Below, piece after piece: positions 45,855 to 55,499 of a stretch of 64,000 bases of DNA. The notes below the pieces were generated by a model. That model was given only the letters and a program-made list of their open reading frames with translations, made no database searches and was not told where the DNA came from. The stretch spans positions 2,327,001 through 2,391,000 of the forward strand of contig NC_017671.1 of the NCBI RefSeq assembly GCF_000284595.1, given 5' to 3'. Source of the DNA: Stenotrophomonas maltophilia D457 (GTDB lineage Bacteria; Pseudomonadota; Gammaproteobacteria; Xanthomonadales; Xanthomonadaceae). The position numbers were made by a program, and so were the translations under genes. How positions within the stretch are numbered: the first letter of the stretch is position 1; each line of letters starts with the position of its first letter.

Positions 45855-46211
45855 ATGAAACGTCATTTCGTTACCGCTATCTTGACTGCCGCCCTCGGAA
45901 TGTTGAGTGCTTGCACCACCACGACCGCCGCGCACCGTCTGGGCTCGGTCAAGACCGTGTCCGACCACACCCTGCAGTTGTGCTTCGATCCACAGGCAGT
46001 ACCGCCGGTCGCCGGCCAGCAGGTTCAACTGGTACGCCGCCAGCAATTCGGCAACCCGAAGTTCCCGCCGACCTTCCGCGAACGCCCCGTCGGCACAGCA
46101 CGGATCGATGCCGACGTAGCTGGGCGCTGCGTGGCCGCTACGTTGGTCGAAGGCAAGGCGCGCCGCTTCGATGAGGTATATCCGCTATCGGCCGACCGTA
46201 AGCCGCATTGA
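45855..46211 (+). CDS. Small lipoprotein of the copper cluster, function unknown
   Basis: A 118-residue protein with signal MKRHFVTAILTAALGMLSAC (lipobox LSAC, Cys20) and TTTTAA after it. A good AGGAG lies 8 nt before the ATG. The mature domain (HRLGSVKTVSDHTLQLCFDP, PRFREDEV-like C-terminus KARRFDEVYPLSADRKPH) is not recognised. Position between cusA and cusF indicates a role in copper handling or in the pump. Confidence 0.65.
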   Translation: MKRHFVTAILTAALGMLSACTTTTAAHRLGSVKTVSDHTLQLCFDPQAVPPVAGQQVQLVRRQQFGNPKFPPTFRERPVGTARIDADVAGRCVAATLVEGKARRFDEVYPLSADRKPH

Positions 46212-46303
46212 AGCAGCACCACCGGAACCAACGACGGCAGTCCGATTGCGCTGCCGTCGCACCAACCTGCAATCGAACTACGCAACTACCGAAGGAGAAC
46301 CGT

Positions 46304-46705
46304 ATGAAAATGACCCTATTCGTTTCCGCATTGACTACGCTGCTGTTGGCGGCCTGCTCGCAGGCACCCAGCGGTGACACCGCTATGCAAGGAACCGACA
46401 ACACGCCCATGCCAGCTGCGGAGCACGCGCCAATGGCCGACCAGGCAAAACCGGCCACTGGCGACATGGCGCAATCGGCCAAGACGGCATCGGCTACGGG
46501 TACTGTCGAAGCCGTCGATGCGGCCGCTGGCAAGATCACCATCGCCCACGGCCCGGTGGACGCGCTGGGTTGGCCGGCGATGACGATGGGCTTCAAGGCC
46601 ACACCTGAACAAATCGCCTCGGTACAGGCGGGTCAGAAGGTACATTTCGAGTTCCAGGCACAGGCCATGGAAGCGACGATCACCCAGATCATGCCAGCCC
46701 AGTAA
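46304..46705 (+). CDS. cusF: CusF-like periplasmic copper-binding lipoprotein
   Basis: A 133-residue protein from ATG 46304 behind AAGGAGAA. The lipobox is LAAC (residue 18). A Met/His-bearing linker (residues 20-60) precedes a CusF domain (residues 62-133) with the characteristic GWPAMTMGF, whose Trp and Met residues coordinate Cu(I)/Ag(I), and GPVDALGW upstream. It should pass metal to CusB. It ends the rightward copper cluster. Confidence 0.85.
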   Translation: MKMTLFVSALTTLLLAACSQAPSGDTAMQGTDNTPMPAAEHAPMADQAKPATGDMAQSAKTASATGTVEAVDAAAGKITIAHGPVDALGWPAMTMGFKATPEQIASVQAGQKVHFEFQAQAMEATITQIMPAQ

Positions 46706-47076
46706 GCTGAATCCCAGCGGCGCATGGTGGCCATGTATCGCCATGCGTCGCACTGGCCGTTGCCGTTGGGTCGGCTAGTCGCGCGTTATGAAATTGCGCC
46801 CGAACGGGCCTTACGTCGTGCCTCTCGTGCGTCGCGAGAATTCCCGCACCTCCCTGGATGACATCAGGGCGCCGATGAGGATCTCGGCGCAATTCACATC
46901 ACACCTCGCGCTAGACAACAACGATGTGGGCGATTTTCCGGAACCTTACGAAAACGAATTGGTTTTGGCTTCGTAGCGTGGTTAGCCGCCCGGCCCGCCA
47001 CCGATGGTGACCAGGTCGAGCATCAAGCTTGCGTCCACTATTCGTTCTCGTTGAATGAACCACGCGACAAGCCGTT
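46706..47076. other. Gene-free junction between the copper and lead/zinc clusters
   Basis: Between the convergent ends of cusF and lspA I see no convincing gene. Short frames exist but lack ribosome-binding sites and family features. No strong terminator hairpin was noted, so antisense read-through between the two clusters is possible. Confidence 0.5.
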
Positions 47077-47586
47077 CTAGCCGCGCCGACAGATGCCTTG
47101 CAACATCAGAATTACTGCACCGGTGACGATGGCGACATCGGCTAGGTTGAATGCGGGCCAGTACCAGTCGCGCCAATGCCACTGGATGAAATCCACCACG
47201 TGCCCGCGCAGGATGCGATCCACCGCATTGCCCAAGGCGCCGCCGATAACAAGGGCGTAGGCAAGCGCCGGCGGCCATGCATGACGTGGCAGCTTGGTGA
47301 GCCAACGCGTCAACAGCGCGGCGACCGCCAGCGCCAGGAACGTCAGGACATGGCGTTGCCAGCCGCCGGCCGAGCTGAGGAAGCTGAAGGCGGCGCCCGT
47401 GTTGTAGGAGCGGTACCAGTTCCACCAGGGGTCGACCACGGGCACCGCGATGTGCTCCGGCAACGCGGTCAGCACCCAATACTTGGTCAGATGATCGACC
47501 GCCAATACGATGGCGGACACACCGAGCCACGGCAGTGCGCTCGGCATTCGCGGCGCGCGGCCCTGCGCGGTGTGTATCTCACGCAT
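47077..47586 (-). CDS. lspA: Lipoprotein signal peptidase (extra copy in metal island)
   Basis: A 169-residue membrane aspartyl protease (signal peptidase II). It has four hydrophobic segments, NTGAAFSFL, and the two catalytic Asp motifs NAVDRI and FNLADVAIV. The start ATG 47584-47586 overlaps the preceding gene by 8 bp. LspA copies are regular members of lead/cadmium/zinc resistance operons (fused or next to PbrB/PbrC), presumably processing resistance lipoproteins. It is the last gene of the long leftward unit. Confidence 0.92.
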   Translation of the reverse strand: MREIHTAQGRAPRMPSALPWLGVSAIVLAVDHLTKYWVLTALPEHIAVPVVDPWWNWYRSYNTGAAFSFLSSAGGWQRHVLTFLALAVAALLTRWLTKLPRHAWPPALAYALVIGGALGNAVDRILRGHVVDFIQWHWRDWYWPAFNLADVAIVTGAVILMLQGICRRG

Positions 47587-48826
47587 GATTGCGCTCTCGG
47601 GCCGGCCACGCCGCTCGCAGCAGCGCGGGAACGCGCCCGGCGTCACGCGCCAAGAGCATGCTCGCCAACGCCAGATAGAGCCAGGCGATGGCCGTCAGCA
47701 CGAAGATTTCCCGCTCGGGGTTGGATTGGTAGAAGAACGCCAGCATCAGCTGCCCGACGAACAGCACCGCCAGCGCCACGGCGCCAACCAGGCTCAGTCG
47801 CATGCGCACCAGCAATGCCAGCGCGAACATCGACTGAGCGGCGGTCAGGAAGAATTCCTCGTGCTGGCGTGCGCCCAATGGCAATGAGGTCAACTCGCCG
47901 GCGCCAATGCTCATGGCAATCGGCAACATGCCTACCAGCAAGGTCCACTGGTTGATCTTGTCGCTGATCATGGTCGTCAGGCCCGCACGGGCACGGCCGT
48001 CCAGGACGAACAGGATCGCGATGGTGACCGCCGGCGCTTCGCTGGCCAGCGGCGCCAGCCACTGGATCAACAGGAACTCGTCCATCCCCAGGCGCCGGCC
48101 GGAAGCCACCAGCGATTCGGCGAAGGGTTCGGCCGCCAGCAGGATCACGCCTGCGGCCACCACGCCCATCAGCACCATCACCGTCCAGCGCTTGCCGGGC
48201 GAGAACCGCGCGATCACGGCTCCCGGGCCCGGTTCTTCGTCTTCTTCCTCTTCTTCGTTCTCCGTCTTTGATGTGCGCCACAGGTACAGGAAGAACAAGG
48301 CACCCAGCACGACGAAATCGAACAGGCCGATGCGATCCTTCAGGATGATGACGAAGGCATACGCGCTCGCCAACGCAAGGAAGACGATTTCGACCGAATT
48401 TTCGACCTGCAACGCAATCCCGCGTTGCCGCGAGCGCCACCAGTGCAACCCCACCAGCAGCGGCCAGGCAAGCCCGATCAACAGCCGATTGGCACCGGTC
48501 ATGTTGGCGGCGGCGTAGGCCACATACCCGGACGCCGGATCTTGGCCCGCGCGGTAGGCGTAGTAGAAGTCCACCGCGTATTCGGGGAGCACCGTGATAA
48601 GTGCGACCACCGCCAGCACGAAGCTGGTGGCGATGTACTTCTCGGCAGCCTCCGCGCCCCACGACAGCAGGAAGCCGGAGGCCAGAATCGCCATGCCGAA
48701 CAGCGCCATGTCGCCCAGGGCGCCGACGCTGCTCCCGGACACGCGCAGGTACAGCGCGGGCACGACGGCCAGTGCTGCCAGCCCCACTGGAACCAAGAAT
48801 TCTCGGACTGCGCTGTGTGTTTGCAT
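47579..48826 (-). CDS. CaCA-superfamily cation:H+/Na+ exchanger
   Basis: A 415-residue membrane protein with two Na_Ca_ex-type halves, each with about five helices. The alpha-repeat-like stretches include [19 protein letters not shown] and [15 protein letters not shown], whose acidic residues would bind the cation. A central cytoplasmic loop has an acidic run ([14 protein letters not shown], residues about 205-218), possibly a metal sensor. ATG 48824-48826 follows AAGGGAG. Placed between a PII-like gene and lspA in the zinc/lead cluster, it may extrude divalent metal or Ca2+; the substrate is inferred. Confidence 0.8.
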   Translation of the reverse strand: MQTHSAVREFLVPVGLAALAVVPALYLRVSGSSVGALGDMALFGMAILASGFLLSWGAEAAEKYIATSFVLAVVALITVLPEYAVDFYYAYRAGQDPASGYVAYAAANMTGANRLLIGLAWPLLVGLHWWRSRQRGIALQVENSVEIVFLALASAYAFVIILKDRIGLFDFVVLGALFFLYLWRTSKTENEEEEEDEEPGPGAVIARFSPGKRWTVMVLMGVVAAGVILLAAEPFAESLVASGRRLGMDEFLLIQWLAPLASEAPAVTIAILFVLDGRARAGLTTMISDKINQWTLLVGMLPIAMSIGAGELTSLPLGARQHEEFFLTAAQSMFALALLVRMRLSLVGAVALAVLFVGQLMLAFFYQSNPEREIFVLTAIAWLYLALASMLLARDAGRVPALLRAAWPARERNHA

Positions 48827-48848
48827 GACGTGCCAGCTCCCTTGGGTC

Positions 48849-49169
48849 CTACGCGGTGCCGTCGATGGGGAATGCTTGCTCCACCGGGCTGATATAGACC
48901 CAGCCCGCGTCCGGTCGCCCCGTCCGCCCGACACGGCGGAAGATTTCCACGGCCCGAGCCACGTCCTCATCCTTGCAGAACAGCTCCATCTGCACCTCAT
49001 TGATCACCTGGTCGCCGAACTCGACCGAATACTCCTGCTCGCGCGCACTCAAGGCGCGCAGCAGTCCCTTCACGTCGAACAGGCTCAGGCGCTGGAAGCC
49101 GGCGGCTTCCAGCGCGTGGATCAGGTCGGAAACCCGGTTGCGGTGCACGAACGCCTTGATCTGTTTCAT
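48849..49169 (-). CDS. PII-like regulatory protein of the metal-efflux group (PII-NG)
   Basis: A 106-residue alpha/beta protein (MKQIKAFVHRNRVSDLIHAL...). The PII fold is visible as KAFVHRNRVSDLIHALEAAG, NEVQMELFCKDEDVARAVEI and GWVYISPVEQAF. The T-loop region lacks the uridylylated Tyr signature of GlnB/GlnK, as in the PII-NG group known to neighbour CzcA/CusA-type pumps. Its ATG overlaps the czcA stop by one base (TGATG). It probably tunes metal export, but ligand and partner are unknown. Confidence 0.75.
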   Translation of the reverse strand: MKQIKAFVHRNRVSDLIHALEAAGFQRLSLFDVKGLLRALSAREQEYSVEFGDQVINEVQMELFCKDEDVARAVEIFRRVGRTGRPDAGWVYISPVEQAFPIDGTA

Positions 49170-52100
49170 CACACGGTCTCCTGCGGGTTGGATCCGGCCG
49201 CCTTGCGTTCGGCGCGGGTTTCGAGCCATTCATACAGCACCGGCAACAGCACAAGCGTCAACAGCGTCGAACTGATCAGGCCACCCACCACCACGGTCGC
49301 CAGCGGACGCTGCGTTTCCGCGCCTACGCCGGTGGACAGCAGCATGGGCACCAGGCCGAGAATGGCGACGCTGGCGGTCATCAGCACCGGCCGCAGGCGC
49401 AGCGCGGTGCCCTGTACCACCGCTTCGCGGACCGACAAGCCCTTGTCGCGCAGCTCGTTGAGGAAGCTCACCAGCACAATGCCGTTGAGCATGGCCACGC
49501 CGAACACGGCGATGAAACCGATGGCCGAGGGCACCGACAGGTACTGTCCGGTGACCGCCAGAGCGATCAGGCCGCCGATGGTGGCGAACGGCACGTTTGC
49601 GATGATCAGCGTGGCGTACTTGACCGAGTTGAACGCGGTGTAGAGCAGCACGAAGATGAAGAAGATCGTGACCGGCACGATCAACGCCAACTTGGCTAGC
49701 GCCCGTTGCTGGTTCTCGAAGGCGCCGCCCCATTCGATCCAGTAGCCGGGAGGCAAGTGCACCTGCTGCTTGATCGCCGCGTTGGCGTCCTTCACGAAGC
49801 CATCGACATCGCGACCGCGCACGTCCATCTGGATCACCGCGTAGCGCTGCAACTGCTCGCGGCGGACGAACGAATAGCCTTCGGCGATGCTGATCTCCGC
49901 CACGCGTGACAGGGGCACCAGCGCACCGGAAGCCGTTCGCAGGGGAATGTGACGCACGGATTCAACGGACACGCGGGCGCTGTCGTCGAGGCGCACGGCA
50001 ATATCGAAGCGCTTGACGCCGTCCAACAGTACGCTGACCGGTTCGCCGCCCAGCCCATTGCGCACGATCGTCAGCACGTCCTCGGCATTCAGCCCATACA
50101 ACGCCAACTCGTCCCGGTTGACCTGGATGCGGATCTGCGGCTTGCCGAGATTGGCTTCAAGGGCAAGGTCGGCGACGCCCGGCACCGTGGCAAGGGTGCT
50201 CTTGAGGCGCCCGCTAAGCTTGTCGAGTTCGCGCAGATCCTCACCGTAGAGCTTTAGGGCAAGCGTGGCGCGCACGCCGGAAATGAGCTCTTCCACGCGC
50301 ATCTGGATCGGTTGGGTGTAGCTCGGCACTACATTGGGCACCACCTTCTCCAGCGTTTCCTGCATCGCCGCTTCCAGCTCTTTGATATTCCGACCGGTGG
50401 TCCACTCGTCCTCTGGCTTGAGGGCGGTGTAGATCTCCATGTAGTTGACGTCGGCGGTGTCGCCCTTCTCGGCACGACCGATCATGGAGAGGGTGGTTTC
50501 CACTTCCGGGAATTGCTTGAAGGCTGCGGCGATGGTGTTGCTGGTGCGGATCGATTCGTTCAGCGAGGTCGATGGAATGCCGGTCACGCGCCACATGATC
50601 GAGCCTTCCTGCAGCTGTGGCATGAACTCCTTGCCCAGGAACGGGAACAGCGCCAGGCTCACGATCAGGGCTGCCACCGCACTGATCACCACCGTCCGCT
50701 TTTTGGCCAGGGCCTTGTCCAGCAATGGCCGGTAGATGCACTTGATCCGGGCGACCAGCCAGGTGTCGCGCTCCTCCTTGGGCTTGAGGATCATCGACGC
50801 CAGCACCGGAATCAGGGTCAGGCTCAGGATCAGCGAGCCGGCCATGGCGAAGGCGATGTTGAACGCCATCGGCTTGAACATCTTGCCTTCGAGGCCTTCC
50901 AGCGCAAACAGCGGCAGGAACACCACGATAATGATGATGATGGCAAAGGCGATCGGGTTGGCGACTTCCTTCGCCGCCGCCAGCACTGCCGAAGTTCTGT
51001 CGACCTTCTCGCCGTGTTCGAGGCGTTCGGCCATGATCCGGAACGCGTTTTCCACCATCACCACCGCGCCATCGACCATCATGCCGATGCCAATGGCCAA
51101 GCCGGCCAGCGACATCAGGTTGGCCGATAGTCCGGCTTGGCCCATGCCGATGAAAGCGATCAACATCGCCAGCGGCAGGGTAACGATCACCACCAGCGCC
51201 GAGCGCACCTCGCCCAGGAACAGGAACAGGATGATCGCGACCAGGATGGAGCCTTCGATCAGCGCCCGCACGGCGGTTTCCACCGCCTTGTTGACCAGGT
51301 CGGTGCGCTCGTAGATGGGGCGCAGCACCATGGTCTTGGGCAGCGCCGCCCGAACGACCTCCAGCTTGCCCTTGACGGCTTCGACGACGTTTTTTGCGTT
51401 CTCGCCGATGCGGGCCAGTGCCTGGCCCATGACGACCTCTTGGCCATCACGGGTCACGGCACCGAAGCGCGGTGCAGGGGCCTCCGTTACGCGGGCCACG
51501 TCGCGCAGGTACACCGGAACGCCGTCTTCGGACTTCAGCACGATGGCGCCAATGTCCTCGACCGACTTCAGCAAGCCCAGGCCACGGACGAGGAATTGCT
51601 CGCGGCCGACATCCATGACATTGCCGCCGACCTGGCCGTTATTGGCGGGGATGGCGTTGATGACATCGCTGAAGCCCAGGTGGCGTGCATACAAGCGCTG
51701 AGGATCGATCTGTACCTGGAACTGGCGCTCGCCGCCGCCCCAGGAACTCACGTCGTCCACGCCAGGCGCGGTGCGCAGGATCAGGCGCACCGTCCACTCC
51801 TGCCAGGTGCGCAGGTCCATGTCGGTGACCTGTTCCTTGCTGACACCCGGGGCGCGCTCGACCGTGTACCAGTACACCTGCCCCAGCCCGGACGTATTCG
51901 GGCCCATGCTTGGTTTCCCGTAGCCTTCTGGCAGGCGATCGCCGATTTCCTGCAGGCGTTCGTTGACCAGCTGACGGGCGAAGTAGATGTCCATGTCGTC
52001 CTTGAAATAGACCGACACGTACGACAGCCCGAACAGACTGACCGAACGGATTTCCTGCACCTTGGGCAAGCCGGCCAGCGCCGATTCCACCGGCGTGGTC

Positions 52101-52294
52101 AGCAACTGCTCGACATCCTCGGCCGCCAGGCCCGGGGATTCGGTGTAGACATTGACCTGGACCGGGGTGACGTCGGGAAACGCATCGATCGGCACGTTGC
52201 GCACGGCGCTGATGCCGAGGAAGGCCACCACCGCGAACACGATCAGGACCAGGAACTTGTAACGCAGGGACAGTTCGACCAGGCGATTCAGCAT
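49169..52294 (-). CDS. czcA: CzcA-type heavy-metal efflux RND permease (Zn/Co/Cd)
   Basis: A 1041-residue RND pump, full length, with two sets of helices and periplasmic porter loops. N-terminal LVELSLRYKFLVLIVFAVVA, the relay helix LMSLAGLAIGIGMMVDGAVV (Asp present) and IGFIAVFGVAMLNGIVLVSF are typical HME-RND features. The CusA Met triad is not apparent, and the DEF/D-x-GRE context matches CzcA rather than CusA. Together with czcB and czcC it spans the envelope. The ATG 52292-52294 is 37 bp after the czcB stop. Confidence 0.92.
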   Translation of the reverse strand: MLNRLVELSLRYKFLVLIVFAVVAFLGISAVRNVPIDAFPDVTPVQVNVYTESPGLAAEDVEQLLTTPVESALAGLPKVQEIRSVSLFGLSYVSVYFKDDMDIYFARQLVNERLQEIGDRLPEGYGKPSMGPNTSGLGQVYWYTVERAPGVSKEQVTDMDLRTWQEWTVRLILRTAPGVDDVSSWGGGERQFQVQIDPQRLYARHLGFSDVINAIPANNGQVGGNVMDVGREQFLVRGLGLLKSVEDIGAIVLKSEDGVPVYLRDVARVTEAPAPRFGAVTRDGQEVVMGQALARIGENAKNVVEAVKGKLEVVRAALPKTMVLRPIYERTDLVNKAVETAVRALIEGSILVAIILFLFLGEVRSALVVIVTLPLAMLIAFIGMGQAGLSANLMSLAGLAIGIGMMVDGAVVMVENAFRIMAERLEHGEKVDRTSAVLAAAKEVANPIAFAIIIIIVVFLPLFALEGLEGKMFKPMAFNIAFAMAGSLILSLTLIPVLASMILKPKEERDTWLVARIKCIYRPLLDKALAKKRTVVISAVAALIVSLALFPFLGKEFMPQLQEGSIMWRVTGIPSTSLNESIRTSNTIAAAFKQFPEVETTLSMIGRAEKGDTADVNYMEIYTALKPEDEWTTGRNIKELEAAMQETLEKVVPNVVPSYTQPIQMRVEELISGVRATLALKLYGEDLRELDKLSGRLKSTLATVPGVADLALEANLGKPQIRIQVNRDELALYGLNAEDVLTIVRNGLGGEPVSVLLDGVKRFDIAVRLDDSARVSVESVRHIPLRTASGALVPLSRVAEISIAEGYSFVRREQLQRYAVIQMDVRGRDVDGFVKDANAAIKQQVHLPPGYWIEWGGAFENQQRALAKLALIVPVTIFFIFVLLYTAFNSVKYATLIIANVPFATIGGLIALAVTGQYLSVPSAIGFIAVFGVAMLNGIVLVSFLNELRDKGLSVREAVVQGTALRLRPVLMTASVAILGLVPMLLSTGVGAETQRPLATVVVGGLISSTLLTLVLLPVLYEWLETRAERKAAGSNPQETV

Positions 52295-52331
52295 GGCGCG
52301 TTACCTCGCACCCTTGTGCGCAGTTCGCGGC

Positions 52332-53522
52332 TCATTCTTCTTCTCCCAACTGGGACTTGAGCATCTGCGACTTGAGCGCAAACGCGCCTGCGACCACCAC
52401 CGTGTCGCCCGGCTTGAGACCGTCCCGGATCAGGGTCCGGTCGCCGATCACCTCGCCCGTGCGCACCGGCACCGGCTCCAGAGCACCTTCCGCGTTGCGG
52501 CGAAAGACGACGGTGTCACCGGCCAGTTGCACCAGTGCGTCGTTTGGCACGGCAACCTCCGTGGCGGCACGGCTGTCGGCCTGGGCGCTTCCCGTTGCCT
52601 CGAAGAACACATCGACGAAGTCACCGCTGTGCAGGCGATCGCCCTGGTTCGGCACCTTGATGCGCACGACGGCATTGCGCGTAGCGTCGGAGGTGCGGTG
52701 CGCGGCCTGCTGCACGGTACCGGCCAAGCGCTCGCCGTCAAAGAGCACCACCGCTTCCTGGCTAGGGCGGATGCGGTGTGCGGTACCCGCCTGCAGCTTG
52801 GCATCGACCCATACGACGGACTCATCGACCAGACGGAACAAGGCCTTGCCCGGTTCGATACGCTCACCGACGACGAAGTCGTCTTCGGTGATGCGGCCAG
52901 CATGCGGCGCGGTCAGCGTGAACTGGCCGTTGACGCCACCGCTGGCGGTGCCAGGCAGTCCGTAGGCCTGCGCCTTGGCCCGGGCGCGATCGACCGCGAC
53001 CTTTGCTTCGGTAATGCGACGGCCGGCGACGGCTTCACGGCCAAGTGCTGAAACCCGGCGCCATTCCTGTTCGGCGATGCGCAGCTCGGCTTGCGCGTCG
53101 GAAACATCGACGCTTGTCAGTGTCGCCAGCGGCGCGCCGGCGCGGACTTCATCGCCGAGCTTGGCGTGCCGGCGCACGACCAGCGCCTCCACCTGGGGGG
53201 TGATCAAGGTCGTGCCATAGCCCGTATCCACCACTTCGCCCGGAGCGCGCAGTTCCTCGCTGAGCGCCGACGGCCGCAGTGTCTGCAAGCGGATGCCGGC
53301 GGCTTTCATCGCGGCATCGTCCATCTTCACCGAACTGGCGGCTTCTTCTTCACCGCCTTCGGCGTGGCCCTCACCACCCGCCTGTTCGGAATTCGCGGTT
53401 TCGGCCCCAGGCTTGGCCGCGCCTGCATCGGGGGATTTGGAACAAGCGGCCAGCGCCAGCAGCAATGCGGCGGTCAGCGGCAGGGTTAACAAACGCATGC
53501 GATCCATCGAAATCTCTCTCAT
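52332..53522 (-). CDS. czcB: CzcB-type periplasmic adaptor (lipoprotein)
   Basis: A 396-residue membrane-fusion protein. The lipobox is LAAC within MRLLTLPLTAALLLALAAC. A short acidic/His spacer (EGHAEGGEEEAASS) may bind Zn2+. Lipoyl and hairpin regions (PQVEALVVRRHAKLGDEVRA), a beta-barrel (DFVVGERIEPGKALFRLVD) and the C-terminal domain (GDTVVVAGAFALKSQMLKSQ) follow. Start ATG 53522 overlaps the czcC stop by 4 bp; ATG 53507 (MDRMRLL) is an alternative with an equally good signal. Confidence 0.88.
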   Translation of the reverse strand: MREISMDRMRLLTLPLTAALLLALAACSKSPDAGAAKPGAETANSEQAGGEGHAEGGEEEAASSVKMDDAAMKAAGIRLQTLRPSALSEELRAPGEVVDTGYGTTLITPQVEALVVRRHAKLGDEVRAGAPLATLTSVDVSDAQAELRIAEQEWRRVSALGREAVAGRRITEAKVAVDRARAKAQAYGLPGTASGGVNGQFTLTAPHAGRITEDDFVVGERIEPGKALFRLVDESVVWVDAKLQAGTAHRIRPSQEAVVLFDGERLAGTVQQAAHRTSDATRNAVVRIKVPNQGDRLHSGDFVDVFFEATGSAQADSRAATEVAVPNDALVQLAGDTVVFRRNAEGALEPVPVRTGEVIGDRTLIRDGLKPGDTVVVAGAFALKSQMLKSQLGEEE

Positions 53523-54796
53523 GGGGTGCCTTCCATACCGGCCCAGCGTTCAAGCTGACCGGTGGCGGCGAGGTAGTCGGCATAGCTGCGCCACAGGCGC
53601 GCCTCAAGTTCGGCACCAGCGAGCTGGGTGTCAAGGGTCTGCTTGAGCTGCAACAGGTAATCGGCGGTGGACAGTTCGCCTTCCTGCCAGAGTTTCTCCA
53701 GCAAGCTGGCGCGGCGCTCCACATCGGTGCCCCTGCTACCTTGCCAGCGCGACCAGGCGGACTGCGCGGCACCGTAGCTGCCGATGGCGCGCTGACGATC
53801 CGCTGTCAGTTCCATTGTGGTGCGTTCAGCCACCGCTGCGGCCACATCGGCCTCGGCGGTGGCCGCCGCTACTTCGGCACGATATGAGTTGCGGACGAAC
53901 AACGGAATGCTGATCGAGAAACCGACAATGTTGTCAGTCACCGGGCCGATGTCCTTGCGTCCGCCGCGAACGGCCAGTGTCGGGTTTGCTATGCGATCAC
54001 GACGCGCCACCGTGACATCCCGCTCGGCAGCCAGCGCCGCCGCATGTGCGACCTGCCACTCCGGCAATTGCTCGACGCCTTCCGCAGGCGTAACAGGCGG
54101 TGGCAGGGTTTTGCTGGGCAAGAGTACGCTCGCAACCAATTCGGGGCTGCCGCCCACAGCCCGAAAGCGCGCTTCGGCTTCCCCGCGTTCTGCAATCAGC
54201 TGGGATTGCTCGGCTTGCGCTTCGTCGTGGGCGAGTTGAGCGAGATCCCGCTCGATTCCGGAAATGTCGTCGGCTGCGAACTGCTTTTCGGCCAGCATTG
54301 CAAATCGGGACACCAGTTCCAAACGGCGCTCGCCAGTACGGAACCGCTGTTGTGCCGATTGCAGATCAGCCCAACTGGCGAACCATTGTTTGACGAAATC
54401 GCGACGGTGCATTTGCGCTTCCGCCGTGGCCTGATCGACCCGCGCTGCGGCTGCATCACGGCGTACGCGGCGTTTGCCACTGATATCAAGCGTGAGGCTG
54501 AGTCCAGCAGTCGACGTACGTTCGTCGCCTTCTTCCTCGCGGGTCAGCTCGACTTCGGGGTTGTACAGCGGCTGTCCCGCTGCTGCCAGCCGTGCGCGAG
54601 CGGCAGCGAGTTGTGCTTCGGTGGCACGGTAACTGGGATGGCGCTGCCAAGCGGCCAGAAGCGCCGCGCGGAGGGGCGCCGGGGCCATGGCCCCGGGCGC
54701 TTGGGCGGCCCATGCCTGTCCTGCCAGCAAGCAGGCGAACAGCGCGATGGCCAGCCAGGCGACAGCGCGTCGGCGCGTCGAACGAACAAGGTGCAT
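53519..54796 (-). CDS. czcC: CzcC-type outer-membrane channel
   Basis: A 425-residue TolC-family protein with a signal peptide (AVAWLAIALFACLLAGQAWA). ATG 54794-54796 has AGAGGA 8 nt upstream; the frame's earlier codons belong to the intergenic space. Helical repeats (SYRATEAQLAAARARLAAAG; LADRQRAIGSYGAAQSAW-like) and the segment TLDISGKRRVRRDAA are typical of CzcC. Confidence 0.88.
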   Translation of the reverse strand: MHLVRSTRRRAVAWLAIALFACLLAGQAWAAQAPGAMAPAPLRAALLAAWQRHPSYRATEAQLAAARARLAAAGQPLYNPEVELTREEEGDERTSTAGLSLTLDISGKRRVRRDAAAARVDQATAEAQMHRRDFVKQWFASWADLQSAQQRFRTGERRLELVSRFAMLAEKQFAADDISGIERDLAQLAHDEAQAEQSQLIAERGEAEARFRAVGGSPELVASVLLPSKTLPPPVTPAEGVEQLPEWQVAHAAALAAERDVTVARRDRIANPTLAVRGGRKDIGPVTDNIVGFSISIPLFVRNSYRAEVAAATAEADVAAAVAERTTMELTADRQRAIGSYGAAQSAWSRWQGSRGTDVERRASLLEKLWQEGELSTADYLLQLKQTLDTQLAGAELEARLWRSYADYLAATGQLERWAGMEGTP

Positions 54797-54863
54797 TGGA
54801 AGGATCCTCTGAATCGACAACATTCCTCGACGCTCCGCGCCGAGGGGGCAAACCACAGGCCGG

Positions 54864-55277
54864 TTAGGCGATCGGTGGCCTAAGTTCCAAACAAGACGTA
54901 ATGCTGCGCCGCACGCCGGCGAGCAGTACCGCCACATCCTGCGGTGGGAGGGGGAAGCTGAAGAAGGTTTCGGGCGCCATAACGGCGGCGTGGTGGCAAC
55001 TGCAGTGCGAACACCCGCCGGGCTCCTTCCTCGACGCACCCTCGCCATCGTCCGCTGGCACATTCACTACGGTCTCGAGCGAGGCCTTCGTACCATGGCC
55101 CAGATCAACGAAATCATGCCGGGTACACGCGGCGGCAGCGCCAATCTTCATGACGAAGATCAACAGCACCAGCACAACCAACCGCGCGGAAGTGCGCAAG
55201 CGCGCAAGCAAGGCACGGGACGCGGCGGACTTCAACCCTCCGGCATGGCCAGCAACAGGTGAGCTTTGAAATATCAT
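54864..55277 (-). CDS. CzcI-like exported Cys/His-rich protein
   Basis: A 137-residue protein from ATG 55275-55277, the start being supported by a 4-bp ATGA overlap with the original stop of the decayed upstream gene. A hydrophobic segment (ARLVVLVLLIFVMKIGAAAA, residues 31-50) is the export signal. The mature region has GGCSHCSCHHAAV (residues about 90-102), a dense soft/borderline metal site. CzcI proteins sit at this place before czcCBA and modulate induction; similarity is in size and plan, so the name is tentative. Confidence 0.6.
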   Translation of the reverse strand: MIFQSSPVAGHAGGLKSAASRALLARLRTSARLVVLVLLIFVMKIGAAAACTRHDFVDLGHGTKASLETVVNVPADDGEGASRKEPGGCSHCSCHHAAVMAPETFFSFPLPPQDVAVLLAGVRRSITSCLELRPPIA

Positions 55278-55487
55278 TCAGGATGCCTGTCGCCTCGCCA
55301 AGCCTATAGCCGCAATGCGACCGCAATGGCGGCGTTGACGAACACGCCCGTGAGGGTTCAGTGGACGGCTACCTGAATCCCCAACACACTTAGATCCGTG
55401 CCCGCCCCCCAAAAGATAGCCGTGCACGAGCGCATGGAAGGTTTCAAAACAGGAGAAGAACTTAGCGACTTCCTTCGACCGTGTCAT
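55274..55487 (-). pseudogene. Decayed small membrane-protein gene (one frameshift, two stops)
   Basis: The frame from ATG 55487 reads MTRSKEVAKFFSCFETFHAL, then VHGYL, and is then scrambled. From the TTTTGGGGGG run (near 55413-55420) a second frame continues a sensible hydrophobic protein: FWGAGTDLSVLGIQVAVH, TGA, TLTGVFVNAAIAVALRL, TAG, AWRGDRHPE. The two stops fall where TGG (Trp) codons would fit. The final TGA at 55274 overlaps the next start as ATGA, as expected of the intact operon. So this is a real gene broken by at least three changes. Family unknown. Confidence 0.75.
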
Positions 55488-55499
55488 GGCGTCCTCCTC

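Noticed and set aside
46788..46976. A 62-codon frame between cusF and lspA
   Set aside because: No ribosome-binding site, no recognisable feature, and it lies in a convergent junction; listed as gene-free.
47077..47586. lspA as evidence that this is core chromosome
   Set aside because: It overlaps the exchanger gene in the metal unit and such copies are common in lead/cadmium clusters, so it is treated as cargo.
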